NCBI RefSeq assembly: GCF_016093275.1
Contig: NZ_JAEDAK010000016.1
Coordinates: 1 to 64,000, forward strand
Length of the DNA stretch: 64,000 bases
Source: Inhella proteolytica
GTDB lineage: Bacteria > Pseudomonadota > Gammaproteobacteria > Burkholderiales > Burkholderiaceae_C
Reading direction: 5' to 3'
In this document: piece after piece, positions 1-10,201 of the stretch
Layout of the letters: each line of letters opens with the position of its first letter
Numbering within the stretch: the stretch's first letter is position 1
Made by a program: the position numbers and the translations under genes
The notes under the pieces: generated by a model
Databases searched by the model: none
Told to the model about the DNA's origin: nothing
What the model saw: only the letters and a program-made list of their open reading frames with translations

Positions 1-2
1 TG

Positions 3-299
3 GGCGCCCAGCCGGCCGCCGCCCTGGCCCGCCGGCGCCTGCACGAGGCCGGCAGCCTGGGCGGCCTGCGCGGCCGTGGCCAGGCCACGCGCGCCGACCC
101 GCTGGGCCTCACCGCGCGCGAACGCCGCCTGCTGCAGGAACTGGCGGGCGGCGACAGCTACCGCGCCATTGCCGCGCGCTGGCACCGCTCCCCGCGCACG
201 GTGGAGAACCACGCCCGCCACCTGCTGGCCAAGCTGGGTCTGCGCTCGCGCACCGAGCTGCCGGCCCTGCTGGCGGCCGACGCAGCGAAGCCAGCCTGA
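3..299 (+). CDS. LuxR-family DNA-binding regulator, C-terminal part
   Basis: The gene enters from the left edge, so only the last 98 codons are visible. They contain a typical LuxR/NarL-type helix-turn-helix: an LTARERRLLQELAGG start, then RAIAARWHRSPRTVENHARHL and the closing AKLGLRSRTEL. Such domains bind DNA at the end of response regulators, quorum-sensing receptors or MalT-like regulators. The missing N-terminal part would decide which. The run before the helix-turn-helix is rich in Ala, Arg and Gly and looks like a linker or the end of a TPR-type region, so a MalT/LAL-type regulator is possible. It lies directly ahead of katG on the same strand, about 107 bases away. Confidence 0.85.
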   Translation, partial: GAQPAAALARRRLHEAGSLGGLRGRGQATRADPLGLTARERRLLQELAGGDSYRAIAARWHRSPRTVENHARHLLAKLGLRSRTELPALLAADAAKPA

Positions 300-321
300 C
301 GGGAAGCTGCAAATCTGCCTA

Positions 322-339
322 TTGCGGCCATTGCCGCAA
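322..339. promoter_or_regulatory. inverted repeat upstream of katG
   Basis: TTGCGGC and GCCGCAA form a perfect 7-bp inverted repeat around a 4-base centre, between the LuxR-type gene and katG. No T-run follows, so a protein-binding site or a weak terminator of the upstream gene are both possible. It does not match an OxyR site that I can recognise. Confidence 0.35.
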
Positions 340-370
340 ATGCGTTGCCCGTCCCGGGGGGCCTTCCTAG

Positions 371-2590
<2,220 letters not shown>

Positions 2591-2603
2591 GCCGAGGGCA
2601 AGC

Positions 2604-2627
2604 CGGGCGCCGCACAATCGGCGCCCG
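2604..2627. promoter_or_regulatory. inverted repeat around CACAAT before the chaC-like gene
   Basis: CGGGCGCCG and CGGCGCCCG are perfect 9-bp complements around a six-base centre, CACAAT, sixteen bases ahead of the chaC-like ATG. It can fold as a hairpin ending katG (no T-run follows) or present CACAAT as a -10-like element inside an operator. The sequence alone does not decide. Confidence 0.4.
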
Positions 2628-2634
2628 TCTGCCC

Positions 2635-3324
2635 ATGAATGCCCGCAACCGCCTGACCCGCTGCAATCTCCGCGACGGCAGCATGCGCCGTGACCTCGCT
2701 CTGCCGGATGAGCTGGCCTGGAGCGAGGCGCAGATCGAGCAGTCCTTTCTGGCCACCTGGGCCCAGCGCCCGCCCGGGCCCGTGTGGGTGTTCGGTTACG
2801 GCTCGCTGATCTGGAACCCGCTGCTGCACTGCGACGTCCAGCACAACGCCCGGCTGGAAGGCTGGCACCGCAGCTTCTGTCTGCGCTCCGTGGCCGGGCG
2901 CGGCCGGCCCGAGAACCCCGGCCGCCTGCTGGCGCTGCGCCCCGGTGGCGCCGTGGATGGCGTGGCGCTGCGTTTGGTGGAAGAGGACATCGAAGCCGAG
3001 CTGCGCCTGCTGTGGGCGCGCGAGATGAGCACCGGCTGCTACCGGCCGGCCTGGGTGGACGTGCAACTGCAGGAGGGGCCGACGCTGCCGGCCCTGACCT
3101 TCCTGGGCCTGCCCGAGCACCCGCTGTACGAGGTTGACGCCGAGCCCGCCACCGTGGCCGGCCCGATCGCCGTGGCGGCCGGCGCCTTTGGCTCCAACCT
3201 TGACTACCTGCACCAGCTGGCGCAGGCCCTGCAGGCGCGCGGCCTGCACGATCCCTATGTGGAGGCCGTGCTGGAGGCCACTACTTCGCCATCACCACAT
3301 TCCACGGGCTGTCGGCCTGGATGA
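2635..3324 (+). CDS. chaC: ChaC-like gamma-glutamylcyclotransferase
   Basis: Predicted to cleave glutathione into 5-oxoproline and Cys-Gly in the cytosol. The ChaC/BtrG-fold signature VWVFGYGSLIWNP is near residue 50, followed by GWHRSFCLRS, the acidic LRLLWAREMSTGCYRP block and a PIAVAAGAFGSNLDYL block. All align from memory with E. coli ChaC along its length. The 229-residue reading is usual for the family. A second in-frame ATG at 2683 (MRRDLAL) would give 213 residues and is an equally possible start. The last 44 bases overlap the convergent cupin gene, and the C-terminal dozen residues are unlike relatives. Sitting behind katG, it suggests a thiol or oxidative stress theme. Confidence 0.88.
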   Translation: MNARNRLTRCNLRDGSMRRDLALPDELAWSEAQIEQSFLATWAQRPPGPVWVFGYGSLIWNPLLHCDVQHNARLEGWHRSFCLRSVAGRGRPENPGRLLALRPGGAVDGVALRLVEEDIEAELRLLWAREMSTGCYRPAWVDVQLQEGPTLPALTFLGLPEHPLYEVDAEPATVAGPIAVAAGAFGSNLDYLHQLAQALQARGLHDPYVEAVLEATTSPSPHSTGCRPG

Positions 3325-3700
3325 AGAAGACGGCCTCTTCCTTGCCCTCGACCTTGGCGATGTGCGGGGCCTTCTTGGTCAGCGCAAAGTAGGCACCCGG
3401 GCCGAGCTTGTGGTCCTTGCCACCGGTGCTCAGCGTGATGCTGCCCGAGAGGACGGTGACGTAGTGGTCGGCATCGTGGTGGTGCAGCGGCGTCACCAGG
3501 CCGACCGGGTACTTCAGGAAGAAGCGGCTGGCGCCCTTGTCCATGTCGCCCGACACCACCGCCGCCTTGATGCCGTTGCCCATGTCCTTCCACTTCAGCT
3601 CGGCCGGGGTCTGGACGACCGAATCGGCTGGGGCCAGCAGAGGCAGTGCCATCAGGCCCGCCGCCGCCATCGAACGAAGCCATGCTTGGGTGGAAGCCAT
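3281..3700 (-). CDS. secreted cupin-domain protein
   Basis: A 139-residue protein with an N-terminal signal peptide (about residues 1-25, ending near LLAPADS) and one small cupin barrel. The metal-binding motif is visible as PLHHHDADHYVTVLSG (cupin motif 1), followed by GPGAYFALTKKAPH (motif 2). A periplasmic, metal-binding cupin is therefore likely, but the substrate is unknown. An AGGAGA lies five bases before the start. The gene converges on, and overlaps the end of, the chaC-like gene. Related stand-alone periplasmic cupins are annotated only as domain proteins, so I assign no reaction. Confidence 0.8.
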   Translation of the reverse strand: MASTQAWLRSMAAAGLMALPLLAPADSVVQTPAELKWKDMGNGIKAAVVSGDMDKGASRFFLKYPVGLVTPLHHHDADHYVTVLSGSITLSTGGKDHKLGPGAYFALTKKAPHIAKVEGKEEAVFFIQADSPWNVVMAK

Positions 3701-3834
3701 CGCGTTCTCCTTGGGTCGGGGTTGAGGGGCCTTCCTCGGCTTGCCGGGCCGCGCCTGGTCAACAGGCGCCAGACCGGCCGGGGCAGGTCAACGCCGATTG
3801 TGGGCGTCCGTGCCGGGCAGGGCCAGTGCCGGCG

Positions 3835-4281
3835 TCAGGGCGCGATCTTGCTGATTTGGACGCTGACGATCTGCCAGATGCCATTCCGCCGCACATACAC
3901 ATCGATGTAGCGGTAATGGCTCTCGAAGGCCTTGCCGGCGTAGCGGCCGCGCATGCGCGTGCGGCCGCTCAGTAGCGCCACCTCGCCGTACAGGCGGATC
4001 TCGAAGTCCTCGACCGTGTAGGGCTCGATCTGCAACTGCGGGTCGAGCAGGCCGGCCACAAAGCTGGCCTTGTCCTCCAGGTTGCCGGCGCCGTCGATCT
4101 GGCGGAAATCGGCCCCCATGTTCGCCTCGATGGCCGCGCGGTCCTTGGCCACGATGGCCTGGTCCCAGCGATCGGCCTGGGTCCTGAGCAGGGCCAGGGT
4201 GGCATCTTCGGCGGCGCTGGCCTGGGCCAGCAGGGGCAGGCCCAGCAGGGCGGTGAGCGCCTGGGCGCGGTTCATGGACAT
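3835..4281 (-). CDS. secreted NTF2-like (SnoaL/DUF4440-type) protein
   Basis: A 148-residue protein whose first 24 residues are a signal peptide ending in AQASAAE. The rest reads as a single NTF2-like cone fold: an amphipathic first helix (LLRTQADRWDQAIVAKDRAAIEANMGADF), then alternating strands ending in GIWQIVSVQISKI. This matches the DUF4440/SnoaL-like pattern of small ligand-binding or isomerase-like proteins. No catalytic pair can be named. A second ATG two codons downstream (MNRAQAL) may be the real start. The upstream side faces a 12-bp tandem repeat and a divergent small gene. Confidence 0.75.
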   Translation of the reverse strand: MSMNRAQALTALLGLPLLAQASAAEDATLALLRTQADRWDQAIVAKDRAAIEANMGADFRQIDGAGNLEDKASFVAGLLDPQLQIEPYTVEDFEIRLYGEVALLSGRTRMRGRYAGKAFESHYRYIDVYVRRNGIWQIVSVQISKIAP

Positions 4282-4322
4282 GGTTCGGGTCGACGAAGGG
4301 AGGAGGGCGCGCAGTGTGCCGG

Positions 4323-4370
4323 CAAGTGGACCGACAAGTGGACCGACAAGTGGACCGACAAGTGGGCCAA
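4323..4370 (+). repeat. 12-bp tandem repeat, four units
   Basis: The unit CAAGTGGACCGA occurs three times exactly and a fourth time with two changes, head to tail. It lies between two divergent genes. If translation began at the GTG at 4314, which has AGGAGG seven bases ahead, the repeat would be in frame and encode (Asp-Arg-Gln-Val)n. Confidence 0.9.
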
Positions 4371-4433
4371 CCGCATGTACAGAAGCGCGCCGATGCGTTA
4401 GAACGGAGCCATCCCCTGCCTGACGAGGCCGCT

Positions 4434-4676
4434 ATGGAACATGTCGAACTGTCGATAGGGCACCCGAAGACCGGCTCGCCCTGCGAGTGCACGGTGTGGA
4501 TCGTCTCCCGCCATGCCACGCAGGCCGGGGCCGAGGTGACCTGGCATGCCAAGGTGCGTGAAGCGGGCCAGGCCGAGCGCGAGCTCAGCTTGCGCCATAC
4601 CGAGCTGATGAGCGGCGCCATGCTGCTGCCGCCCGAGGTGCTGGCCAAGAGCCTGCTGACTCAGTCCCTCAGCTGA
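4434..4676 (+). CDS. small hypothetical protein
   Basis: An 80-residue soluble protein (MEHVELSIGHP...) that I do not recognise. Its stop lies within the end of the convergent aldolase-like gene. A GAGG sits five bases before this ATG. The frame is open further upstream to a GTG at 4314 with a perfect AGGAGG at good spacing. That start would add 40 residues beginning with four DRQV repeats. The composition is mixed and not membrane-like, with a WIVSRHATQAGAEVTWHAKV segment suggesting a beta hairpin. The function is unknown. Confidence 0.55.
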   Translation: MEHVELSIGHPKTGSPCECTVWIVSRHATQAGAEVTWHAKVREAGQAERELSLRHTELMSGAMLLPPEVLAKSLLTQSLS

Positions 4677-5775
4677 CGCAGCCGCGGGCGTCCACGGGCC
4701 AGACGGCCTCGACGACGCCGCGTTCCAGCCCGCCGCGCACCGCGACCAGCTGCGCGTGCAGGTTCACGGTCGGGTCGCAATGGCCGGGCACCAGCCAGAC
4801 CGTCTCGCCCAGCGGCGGCAGGCCGGCACCGCGCAGGATGCAGTGCTCGTCGCCGCCGTTCTGCACGCTCCATTCATGCCGCCAGACGCGCGGCAGGCCG
4901 GAGTCGATGGCGTGGCTCTTGTGGCCGGCATCCAGCACCGCATGCTCGGCCCCGCGGCTGATGACCTGGCTCTTGATGAACAGCGCCTGCTCGAAGCGCG
5001 GCGCGTCGGCGTCGCGCTCGTTGTCGGCGTAGTCGCGGTCCATGAAGGCATAGCTGCCGCATTGCAGCTCGCCCCACAGGCCGCTGGCGGCTTCGTGCAC
5101 GAAGCTGCCGGTGCCCGCGCCGGTCACCAGCGGGCAGCTCAGACCCAGGCGCTCCAGGCTGGCCAGCGCGGTGCGCACGGCCGCCGCGGCCTGCTCAATG
5201 GCCGCCGTGCGCTCGGCCGGGCTGCGCAGATGCTGGGCCTTGCCCTGGTAGGCCTGCAGGCCGGCAAAGCGCAGCCCGGCGGCACGCAGCGCGGCGGCCA
5301 GCGCGCCGGCCTGCTCGGGCGCCACGCCGCAGCGGCCTTGGCCGACGTCGATCTCCACGAACACGTCCACCGTGCTGCCCGCCGCGCGCAGGGCCGCGGC
5401 CAGGCGTTGCACGCCCAGCAGCGAATCCACCGCAATCGCCAGCTTCACGCGCCGCGCCAGTGCGGCCACGCGGGCCAGCTTGGCGGGGTCGATGACCTCG
5501 TTGCTGATGTACAGGTCATCGATGCCGGCGGCGGCCAGCGCCTCGGCCTCGCTGGTCTTCTGCACACACAGGCCCACGGCACCGGCCTGCAGCTGCAGGC
5601 GCGCCACGGCGGCGCTCTTGTGCATCTTGGCGTGGGGGCGCAGGCGCAGCTTGCGTTCGCGTGCGAACGCCGCCAGCGTGGCGATGTTGCGTTCCAGCGC
5701 GTCCAGGTCGACGACCAGGGCAGGCGTGTCGAGGGTGGCGACAGGGTCGCCGGCGTGGCAGTGCGGGTGGGTCAT
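4669..5775 (-). CDS. D-threonine aldolase-like PLP enzyme
   Basis: A 368-residue protein of the alanine-racemase-fold (type III) PLP family that includes D-threonine aldolase and eukaryotic-type D-serine dehydratase. The PLP-binding Lys is in LRPHAKMHKS. The C-terminal metal-binding segment reads PGHCDPTVNLH; the His and Asp there match the manganese ligands known in D-threonine aldolases, which favours aldol cleavage of D-threonine or D-3-hydroxy amino acids. The start chosen (MTHPHCH) leaves seven bases after the GFA-family stop. The frame is open further upstream only as an antisense artefact. It is the last gene of a four-gene minus-strand run. Substrate specificity is inferred. Confidence 0.85.
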   Translation of the reverse strand: MTHPHCHAGDPVATLDTPALVVDLDALERNIATLAAFARERKLRLRPHAKMHKSAAVARLQLQAGAVGLCVQKTSEAEALAAAGIDDLYISNEVIDPAKLARVAALARRVKLAIAVDSLLGVQRLAAALRAAGSTVDVFVEIDVGQGRCGVAPEQAGALAAALRAAGLRFAGLQAYQGKAQHLRSPAERTAAIEQAAAAVRTALASLERLGLSCPLVTGAGTGSFVHEAASGLWGELQCGSYAFMDRDYADNERDADAPRFEQALFIKSQVISRGAEHAVLDAGHKSHAIDSGLPRVWRHEWSVQNGGDEHCILRGAGLPPLGETVWLVPGHCDPTVNLHAQLVAVRGGLERGVVEAVWPVDARGCVS

Positions 5776-5782
5776 GGGGCGT

Positions 5783-6193
5783 TCAGGGGGCAGGGTCCTT
5801 GGCAAAGGCCTGGCAGCCCGCAGGCAGCTGCACCCAGCCATGGCGCCGGCTGTCGTAGATCGAGAAGCGGGGCGGTGGAAAGTCGGGGTCGGCGAAGGTG
5901 CCCACCGCCACGCTGACCGAGCCGCTGTCCACCCCCTCCTCGGTGTGGAACAGGTTCGTGCCGCAGGCTGGACAGAAGCGGAAACGAAAGCGCGCACCCT
6001 GGTCGCCCTGGCGCACGAACTCGCTGGCCTGGCCCTGCACCTCGTAGGGGCCGGCAAAGGCCGCCAGCGCGGCGAAGACCGAGCCGGTGCGCCGCTGGCA
6101 GGCCAGGCAATGGCAGAGCCCGACGACGCGCGGTTCGCCCTGCACGGTGATGCGCAGCTGGCCGCAGCTGCAGTGGGCGGTGCGCTCGCTCAT
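5783..6193 (-). CDS. GFA/CENP-V family zinc protein
   Basis: A 136-residue protein of the Gfa-like fold, named after the glutathione-dependent formaldehyde-activating enzyme. The zinc cysteines are clear: CSCG near residue 8, GLCHCLACQRRTGS, and FCPACGTNLF. Most members have no proven reaction, and the original Gfa activity has been questioned, so I do not claim formaldehyde metabolism. The ATG overlaps the stop of the preceding DOPA dioxygenase-like gene by four bases (ATGA), indicating translational coupling. Confidence 0.85.
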   Translation of the reverse strand: MSERTAHCSCGQLRITVQGEPRVVGLCHCLACQRRTGSVFAALAAFAGPYEVQGQASEFVRQGDQGARFRFRFCPACGTNLFHTEEGVDSGSVSVAVGTFADPDFPPPRFSIYDSRRHGWVQLPAGCQAFAKDPAP

Positions 6194-6543
6194 TCGTTCA
6201 GCGCGTCCAGCTTCAGCTCATGCATGCGCCCCAGCCAGAGCGCGCTGTCGCGGTGGTCGCGTAGGCCGTCGTCGGTGTTGGGGTGGATGAAGAGGTCCAG
6301 GCCGCCATGGTTCAGCACCAGCCAGCTGAGCACGAAGCCGAACTGCGCGGGGTCAATCTCCAGCTCGTAGCTGCCCTGCGGGTGCGGGCCCACCGGGCCT
6401 TCGTTGAAGCGGCCGATGCGCACGCGCTCGCCCAGTTCGGTGGCGATGCGCTGGCGCAGCGCCCAGGCGCGTTCGCGGCGCGCGGCGTTGAAGTAGACAT
6501 GGGCGTGCCAGTCGCGAATCTGCTCGGGGTCGAGGGGGCTCAT
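6190..6543 (-). CDS. DOPA 4,5-dioxygenase-like protein
   Basis: A 117-residue protein with the family hallmarks: an N-terminal WHAHVYFNAARRERAWALRQRI, then GPHPQGSYELEID, and LNHGGLDLFIHPNTDDGLRDH. In fungi and plants the family opens the catechol ring of DOPA; bacterial members are mostly uncharacterised. The conserved histidines suggest a small metal-dependent dioxygenase. It starts three bases after the stop of the HD-GYP gene and overlaps the GFA gene by four bases, so it is surely cotranscribed. Confidence 0.82.
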   Translation of the reverse strand: MSPLDPEQIRDWHAHVYFNAARRERAWALRQRIATELGERVRIGRFNEGPVGPHPQGSYELEIDPAQFGFVLSWLVLNHGGLDLFIHPNTDDGLRDHRDSALWLGRMHELKLDALNE

Positions 6544-6546
6544 GGG

Positions 6547-9408
6547 TCAGGTTCCCGCAGGAGGCGGCAGCAGCGCCTCGATCGCCGCCACATCCACCGC
6601 ATCCCGCTGCCCGGGCTGCATGAACTGTGCCGCGAACTCGTCCCAGAGCCGGCTGTGCAGGAAGTAGCGGAACAGCTCGGTGTCCAGGTGCTGGTCCTTG
6701 CACATGAAGGCCATGATCTTCAGGGTCTCGGTCAGGGTCTTGGGGGCCTTGTAGGGGCGGTCCGCGGCGGTCAGGGCCTCGAAGACGTCGGCCAGGGCCA
6801 TCACGCGGTCTTCGACCGTCAGCTGCCCGGCGCCGAGCTTGCGCGGGTAGCCCTTGCCGTCGAGCTTCTCGTGGTGGGTGGCGGCCAGCTCGGGCACGCG
6901 CTCCAGCTCGGCCGGCCAGGGCAGGCCTTTGAGCATGATGTAGGTCTGCACGATGTGGTCGTTGATCTTGAAGCGGTCTTCGTCCGTGAGCGTGCCGCGG
7001 CGCACGCTGAGGTTGTGCAGCTCGCCCTGGTGCTGCTGCTGGGCGGGCAGCTGCATGTCGAAGCCGTAGCGGTTGCGTGGGTCGGCCGCGGCCACGGGCG
7101 GGCGCTGCGCGCCCCAGGGCACGATGTGCTCGGGCCGGTCGGCCAGCAGGGGCTCGGTGGCGGGCAGGGTGGGGGGCTCGGGGCGGGCCTCGGCCAGGCG
7201 GCGCGCCTCTTCGGCGGAAAGGCCGAGGCGGTCGTCGAAGTGGCGCTGCCAGGTTTGCGCGGCGATGCGGTGCAGGCGCTCGATGGCGGCGTCGGCCATG
7301 AACTCGCCGCCGACATTGCAGCTGGCCACGAAGGCGTAGTCCTGCTGCAGCTGGGCGTGGCGTTCGGCCAGCTGCTCGGGGCTGAGCTCGCCGCGCAGCT
7401 GGGCGATGGTGGCGTCGCGGTGCAGCAGCTCGAAGCGGGTGCGGATCTCGTGGATGCGGTTGTGGATGAGCTCCAGCTTGGTGGCCTTGTCGACGATGTG
7501 CTCGGGGCTGGTGACCTTGCCGCAGTCGTGCAGCCAGGCGCCCAGGCGGAAGGCGTAGCGCTCGGCCTCGCTGAGCTGGTAGCCGGCGTAGGGGCCCTGC
7601 GCTTCGGCGCAAAGCCGGTCCACCAGGGCGATGGCGAGCTGGGGCACGCGCTCGCAATGGCCGCCGGTGTAGGGGCTCTTGGCGTCGATGGCGTCGGCCA
7701 TCAGGCGGATCACGGCGTCGAACAGCTGGCGCTGCGCTTTGATGAGCTGGCGCGTCTCGATGGCCAGGGCCAGCATGCCGCTGAGCTGGCGTGCGAAGTG
7801 CAGGAAGGCCGGGTCCTCGTGCTCGTCGTGCGCGGGGAACTCGAGCAGCAGCAGGCCCTGCAGCCGGCCGTCGCGGCCGTGCAGCTCCAGCGGAAGCTGT
7901 TCGCGCCCGGCGGGCAGCTCGCGCGGCGGGTGCGGGTGGGCGAACTGCGCAGGCAGGGGGGCGAGCAGGCCGCCGGCCTGGGCGGCGTGCTGCATCTGCT
8001 GGGCCTGGTAGTCCCAAAGACAGACCTGGGCGCCATCGCAATGCGTGGCCTGCACCAGCTGTTCCAGCACCTGCTGCAGCATGCGCTCGGTCTCGGGTTC
8101 GCTGGCCATCTGCTGGCTCAGGCGCAGAAAGGCCTCGATGGTGCGGCCCATGTGCTCGATGGCCTGGTGCAACTGGTTGACCTCGCGCACCCGCGACTGG
8201 CGCATCGGGGTGGTGGCGAAATCGAAGCGCACCAGGCGCTCGGTGCGCTGGCTCAGGCGGTCCAGCCGGCGCGCCAGCGTGGAGCCGGCCCACCAGCCGA
8301 TCGGCAGCAGCAGCAGGGCCAGGCCGACGGCGATCCAGCGCGCACGGTGGGCACGGGCGCGCGCCGGGGCGACCAACTCCTCCAGCGGTGTCACCGCCAT
8401 CAGCTGCAGATGGGGCCCGAGGCCGACGTCGAAGGGCACGCGGATGCCGACCCAGGGCTCGGCCGCGGTCTCGTCGGTGTGCGCACGGCCGGGTGCCAGG
8501 CGCGCCAGCGCGGGCAGGGCCTGCTGGCCCAGCTCGCCCAAGCCGGCCAGGCTCAGGCGTTCGCCCTCCTGCAGCACCTGGCGGTGCGGCTCGCTGTAGG
8601 CCAGCACGCGCTGCTGGGCGTCCACCAGGGCCAGCTGGGTGCCGGGCGTGAGCCGCTGCGTGCCCAGGGTGCGGGCCAGGTCGCTGAGCAGCAGATCGGC
8701 CCCCACCACGGCGCCGCCGGCGCGGCTGCGCTGGCTCAGCGTGAGGCCGGGCGAGCGCGTGGTGAAGAACAGATAGGGCGGGCTGATGGCCATGCCCGGC
8801 GCCTGCAGCGCCGCCGCCCACCAGGGGCGCGTGCGCGGGTCGAAGCGGTAGTCGGGCAGCTCGCGCGTGCGCAGCATCTGCATCTGCTCATCCAGCTCGT
8901 GGTAGCGGCCGAGCGCCCGGCCATCGGCCCCCACCGTCATGCTCTGCAGCAGGTAGCGGGCCTCGGGCAGGGTCTGGAACTGCTGGCGCTCGGCCTCGTT
9001 GCGCAGCGGGCGGGCGAGGATGAAGTCGCCGTTGTCATAGCCCACGTAGAGCGCGGCCAGCAGCGCGTTGGCCTCCAGCTCGGCCGTCAGCACATAGCTG
9101 CGGCTCAGGCGTTCGGCCAGGCTGTCCGCGCTGCTGATGGGGTCGAAGCCGAGCTGGCGCACCACGCTGCTGCTGGGTTGCAGCAGGCGGCGCGTGCGCT
9201 CCTCGATGAGCACGCTGGCGGCCTGCGCGCTGCGCTGGGCTTCCTGCGCAAAGCGGTCGCGCGCCATCCACACATTGATGCCCAGTTGCAGGCTGGCCAT
9301 CAGGGCCATGCAGGCCACCACCAGCGAGGCCAGCCAGAGGCGCAGGCCCAGGCCGCGGTGCAGGCGCGCCCGCAGGCGCTGCATCAGGGGCGATGGGGAA
9401 ATGGACAT
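6547..9408 (-). CDS. membrane-bound HD-GYP cyclic-di-GMP phosphodiesterase
   Basis: A 953-residue sensor-effector. Order of parts: a transmembrane helix near residues 23-45; a periplasmic Cache-like region to about 345 with a PWWAAALQAPGMAISPPY stretch; a second transmembrane helix near 355; a HAMP-like linker; a GAF-like segment near 420-550; and the HD-GYP domain. Catalytic motifs are KSPYTGGHCERV, LHDCGK (about residue 628), INDHIV, and HHEKLDGKGYP (about 845), followed by LADVFEALTAADRPYK. It is expected to hydrolyse c-di-GMP to pGpG and GMP in response to a periplasmic signal. About 145 extra residues lie between the HD and GYP parts. It is the first gene of the run ending in the D-threonine aldolase-like gene. 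Confidence 0.92.
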   Translation of the reverse strand: MSISPSPLMQRLRARLHRGLGLRLWLASLVVACMALMASLQLGINVWMARDRFAQEAQRSAQAASVLIEERTRRLLQPSSSVVRQLGFDPISSADSLAERLSRSYVLTAELEANALLAALYVGYDNGDFILARPLRNEAERQQFQTLPEARYLLQSMTVGADGRALGRYHELDEQMQMLRTRELPDYRFDPRTRPWWAAALQAPGMAISPPYLFFTTRSPGLTLSQRSRAGGAVVGADLLLSDLARTLGTQRLTPGTQLALVDAQQRVLAYSEPHRQVLQEGERLSLAGLGELGQQALPALARLAPGRAHTDETAAEPWVGIRVPFDVGLGPHLQLMAVTPLEELVAPARARAHRARWIAVGLALLLLPIGWWAGSTLARRLDRLSQRTERLVRFDFATTPMRQSRVREVNQLHQAIEHMGRTIEAFLRLSQQMASEPETERMLQQVLEQLVQATHCDGAQVCLWDYQAQQMQHAAQAGGLLAPLPAQFAHPHPPRELPAGREQLPLELHGRDGRLQGLLLLEFPAHDEHEDPAFLHFARQLSGMLALAIETRQLIKAQRQLFDAVIRLMADAIDAKSPYTGGHCERVPQLAIALVDRLCAEAQGPYAGYQLSEAERYAFRLGAWLHDCGKVTSPEHIVDKATKLELIHNRIHEIRTRFELLHRDATIAQLRGELSPEQLAERHAQLQQDYAFVASCNVGGEFMADAAIERLHRIAAQTWQRHFDDRLGLSAEEARRLAEARPEPPTLPATEPLLADRPEHIVPWGAQRPPVAAADPRNRYGFDMQLPAQQQHQGELHNLSVRRGTLTDEDRFKINDHIVQTYIMLKGLPWPAELERVPELAATHHEKLDGKGYPRKLGAGQLTVEDRVMALADVFEALTAADRPYKAPKTLTETLKIMAFMCKDQHLDTELFRYFLHSRLWDEFAAQFMQPGQRDAVDVAAIEALLPPPAGT

Positions 9409-9445
9409 GACGCGTTGAGTCTAGGAGCCGCAGGCGGCTGCACGC

Positions 9446-10120
9446 CTACTCCGGACGCAGGACCTGCCAGGGCCGGCGCCAGTCCGGCGGGCGGTGGCCG
9501 GGCGCCGAGGCCCAGCCGGTGCGGTGCACGGCCCAGCCCTGGCCCTGCGGGCGCAGCAGCCAGAAGTCGGTCTGCCCGGTCACCTCGAGCACGCTGCCGC
9601 CTTCGGGCAGTTCCATCGGGTCCAGCAGCAGGCGCACCGCATGGGCTTGGCCGTTGATTTCGATGCGCTCGCCCCGCAGGCACCAGCGTGCCCCTTGGCC
9701 GCTGCGGTAGCAGCCGTGCAGCAGGCGCTCGGCGTACGGGGCGGGCAGGGCGCTCTTCGGCCCGGCGACGCGCGTGAAGCGGCTGTGTGCCGGCATGCCC
9801 AGGTGCTGCATGTGCAGGCTCACGCGCTCGCCGTCGAAGCGCAGGCAGCCGGGGCCGAACTCATCCTCCAGGCGGCCGGCCTCGTGCCAGCGCAGGCTCA
9901 GCAGCACCTCGCCCTGCGGCGTGATCTGCAGCTCGGTGGCGCCGGTCGGGGCCTGCACGGCCAAATCCCAGCGGCGCGTGCGGGCCAGCGTGGCCAGCAG
10001 GTCGTCGGCGGCGTAGCGGCCGGCGTGGGCGCGCAGGGCCTCGCGCTCGTGGCTGCACAGGGTGTCGGCCTGGGCTTGAGCCGTGCCGGCCAGCAGAAGA
10101 ATCAAGAGAACGCGCTGCAT
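9446..10120 (-). CDS. secreted hypothetical protein
   Basis: A 224-residue protein with a clean signal peptide (MQRVLLILLLAGTAQAQA) that I cannot assign to a family. The mature part contains several cysteines (LCSHE, GPGCLRF, HGCYRSGQGARWCLRG) that could form disulfides, and a beta-rich pattern. I chose the second of two ATGs because a GGAAAG lies nine bases ahead; the first, at 10129, would add three residues. It is transcribed away from the EamA transporter and ends 37 bases before the HD-GYP start, so it might be cotranscribed with it. Confidence 0.65.
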   Translation of the reverse strand: MQRVLLILLLAGTAQAQADTLCSHEREALRAHAGRYAADDLLATLARTRRWDLAVQAPTGATELQITPQGEVLLSLRWHEAGRLEDEFGPGCLRFDGERVSLHMQHLGMPAHSRFTRVAGPKSALPAPYAERLLHGCYRSGQGARWCLRGERIEINGQAHAVRLLLDPMELPEGGSVLEVTGQTDFWLLRPQGQGWAVHRTGWASAPGHRPPDWRRPWQVLRPE

Positions 10121-10201
10121 GCCGGGCATCTTTCCATGCCGGCAAGGGCCCTGCGGCGATGAAGAAGCGTGGACCGCGCAAGCGCGCGGTCCAATGCCCC
10201 C

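Noticed and set aside
4323-4370. CRISPR-like array
   Set aside because: Units are only 12 bp with no spacers between them; it is a simple tandem repeat.
6283-9657. Long plus-strand open frame across the HD-GYP gene
   Set aside because: Composition is a Gly/Ala/Gln/Leu-rich shadow with no motif, while the minus strand encodes clear catalytic motifs.
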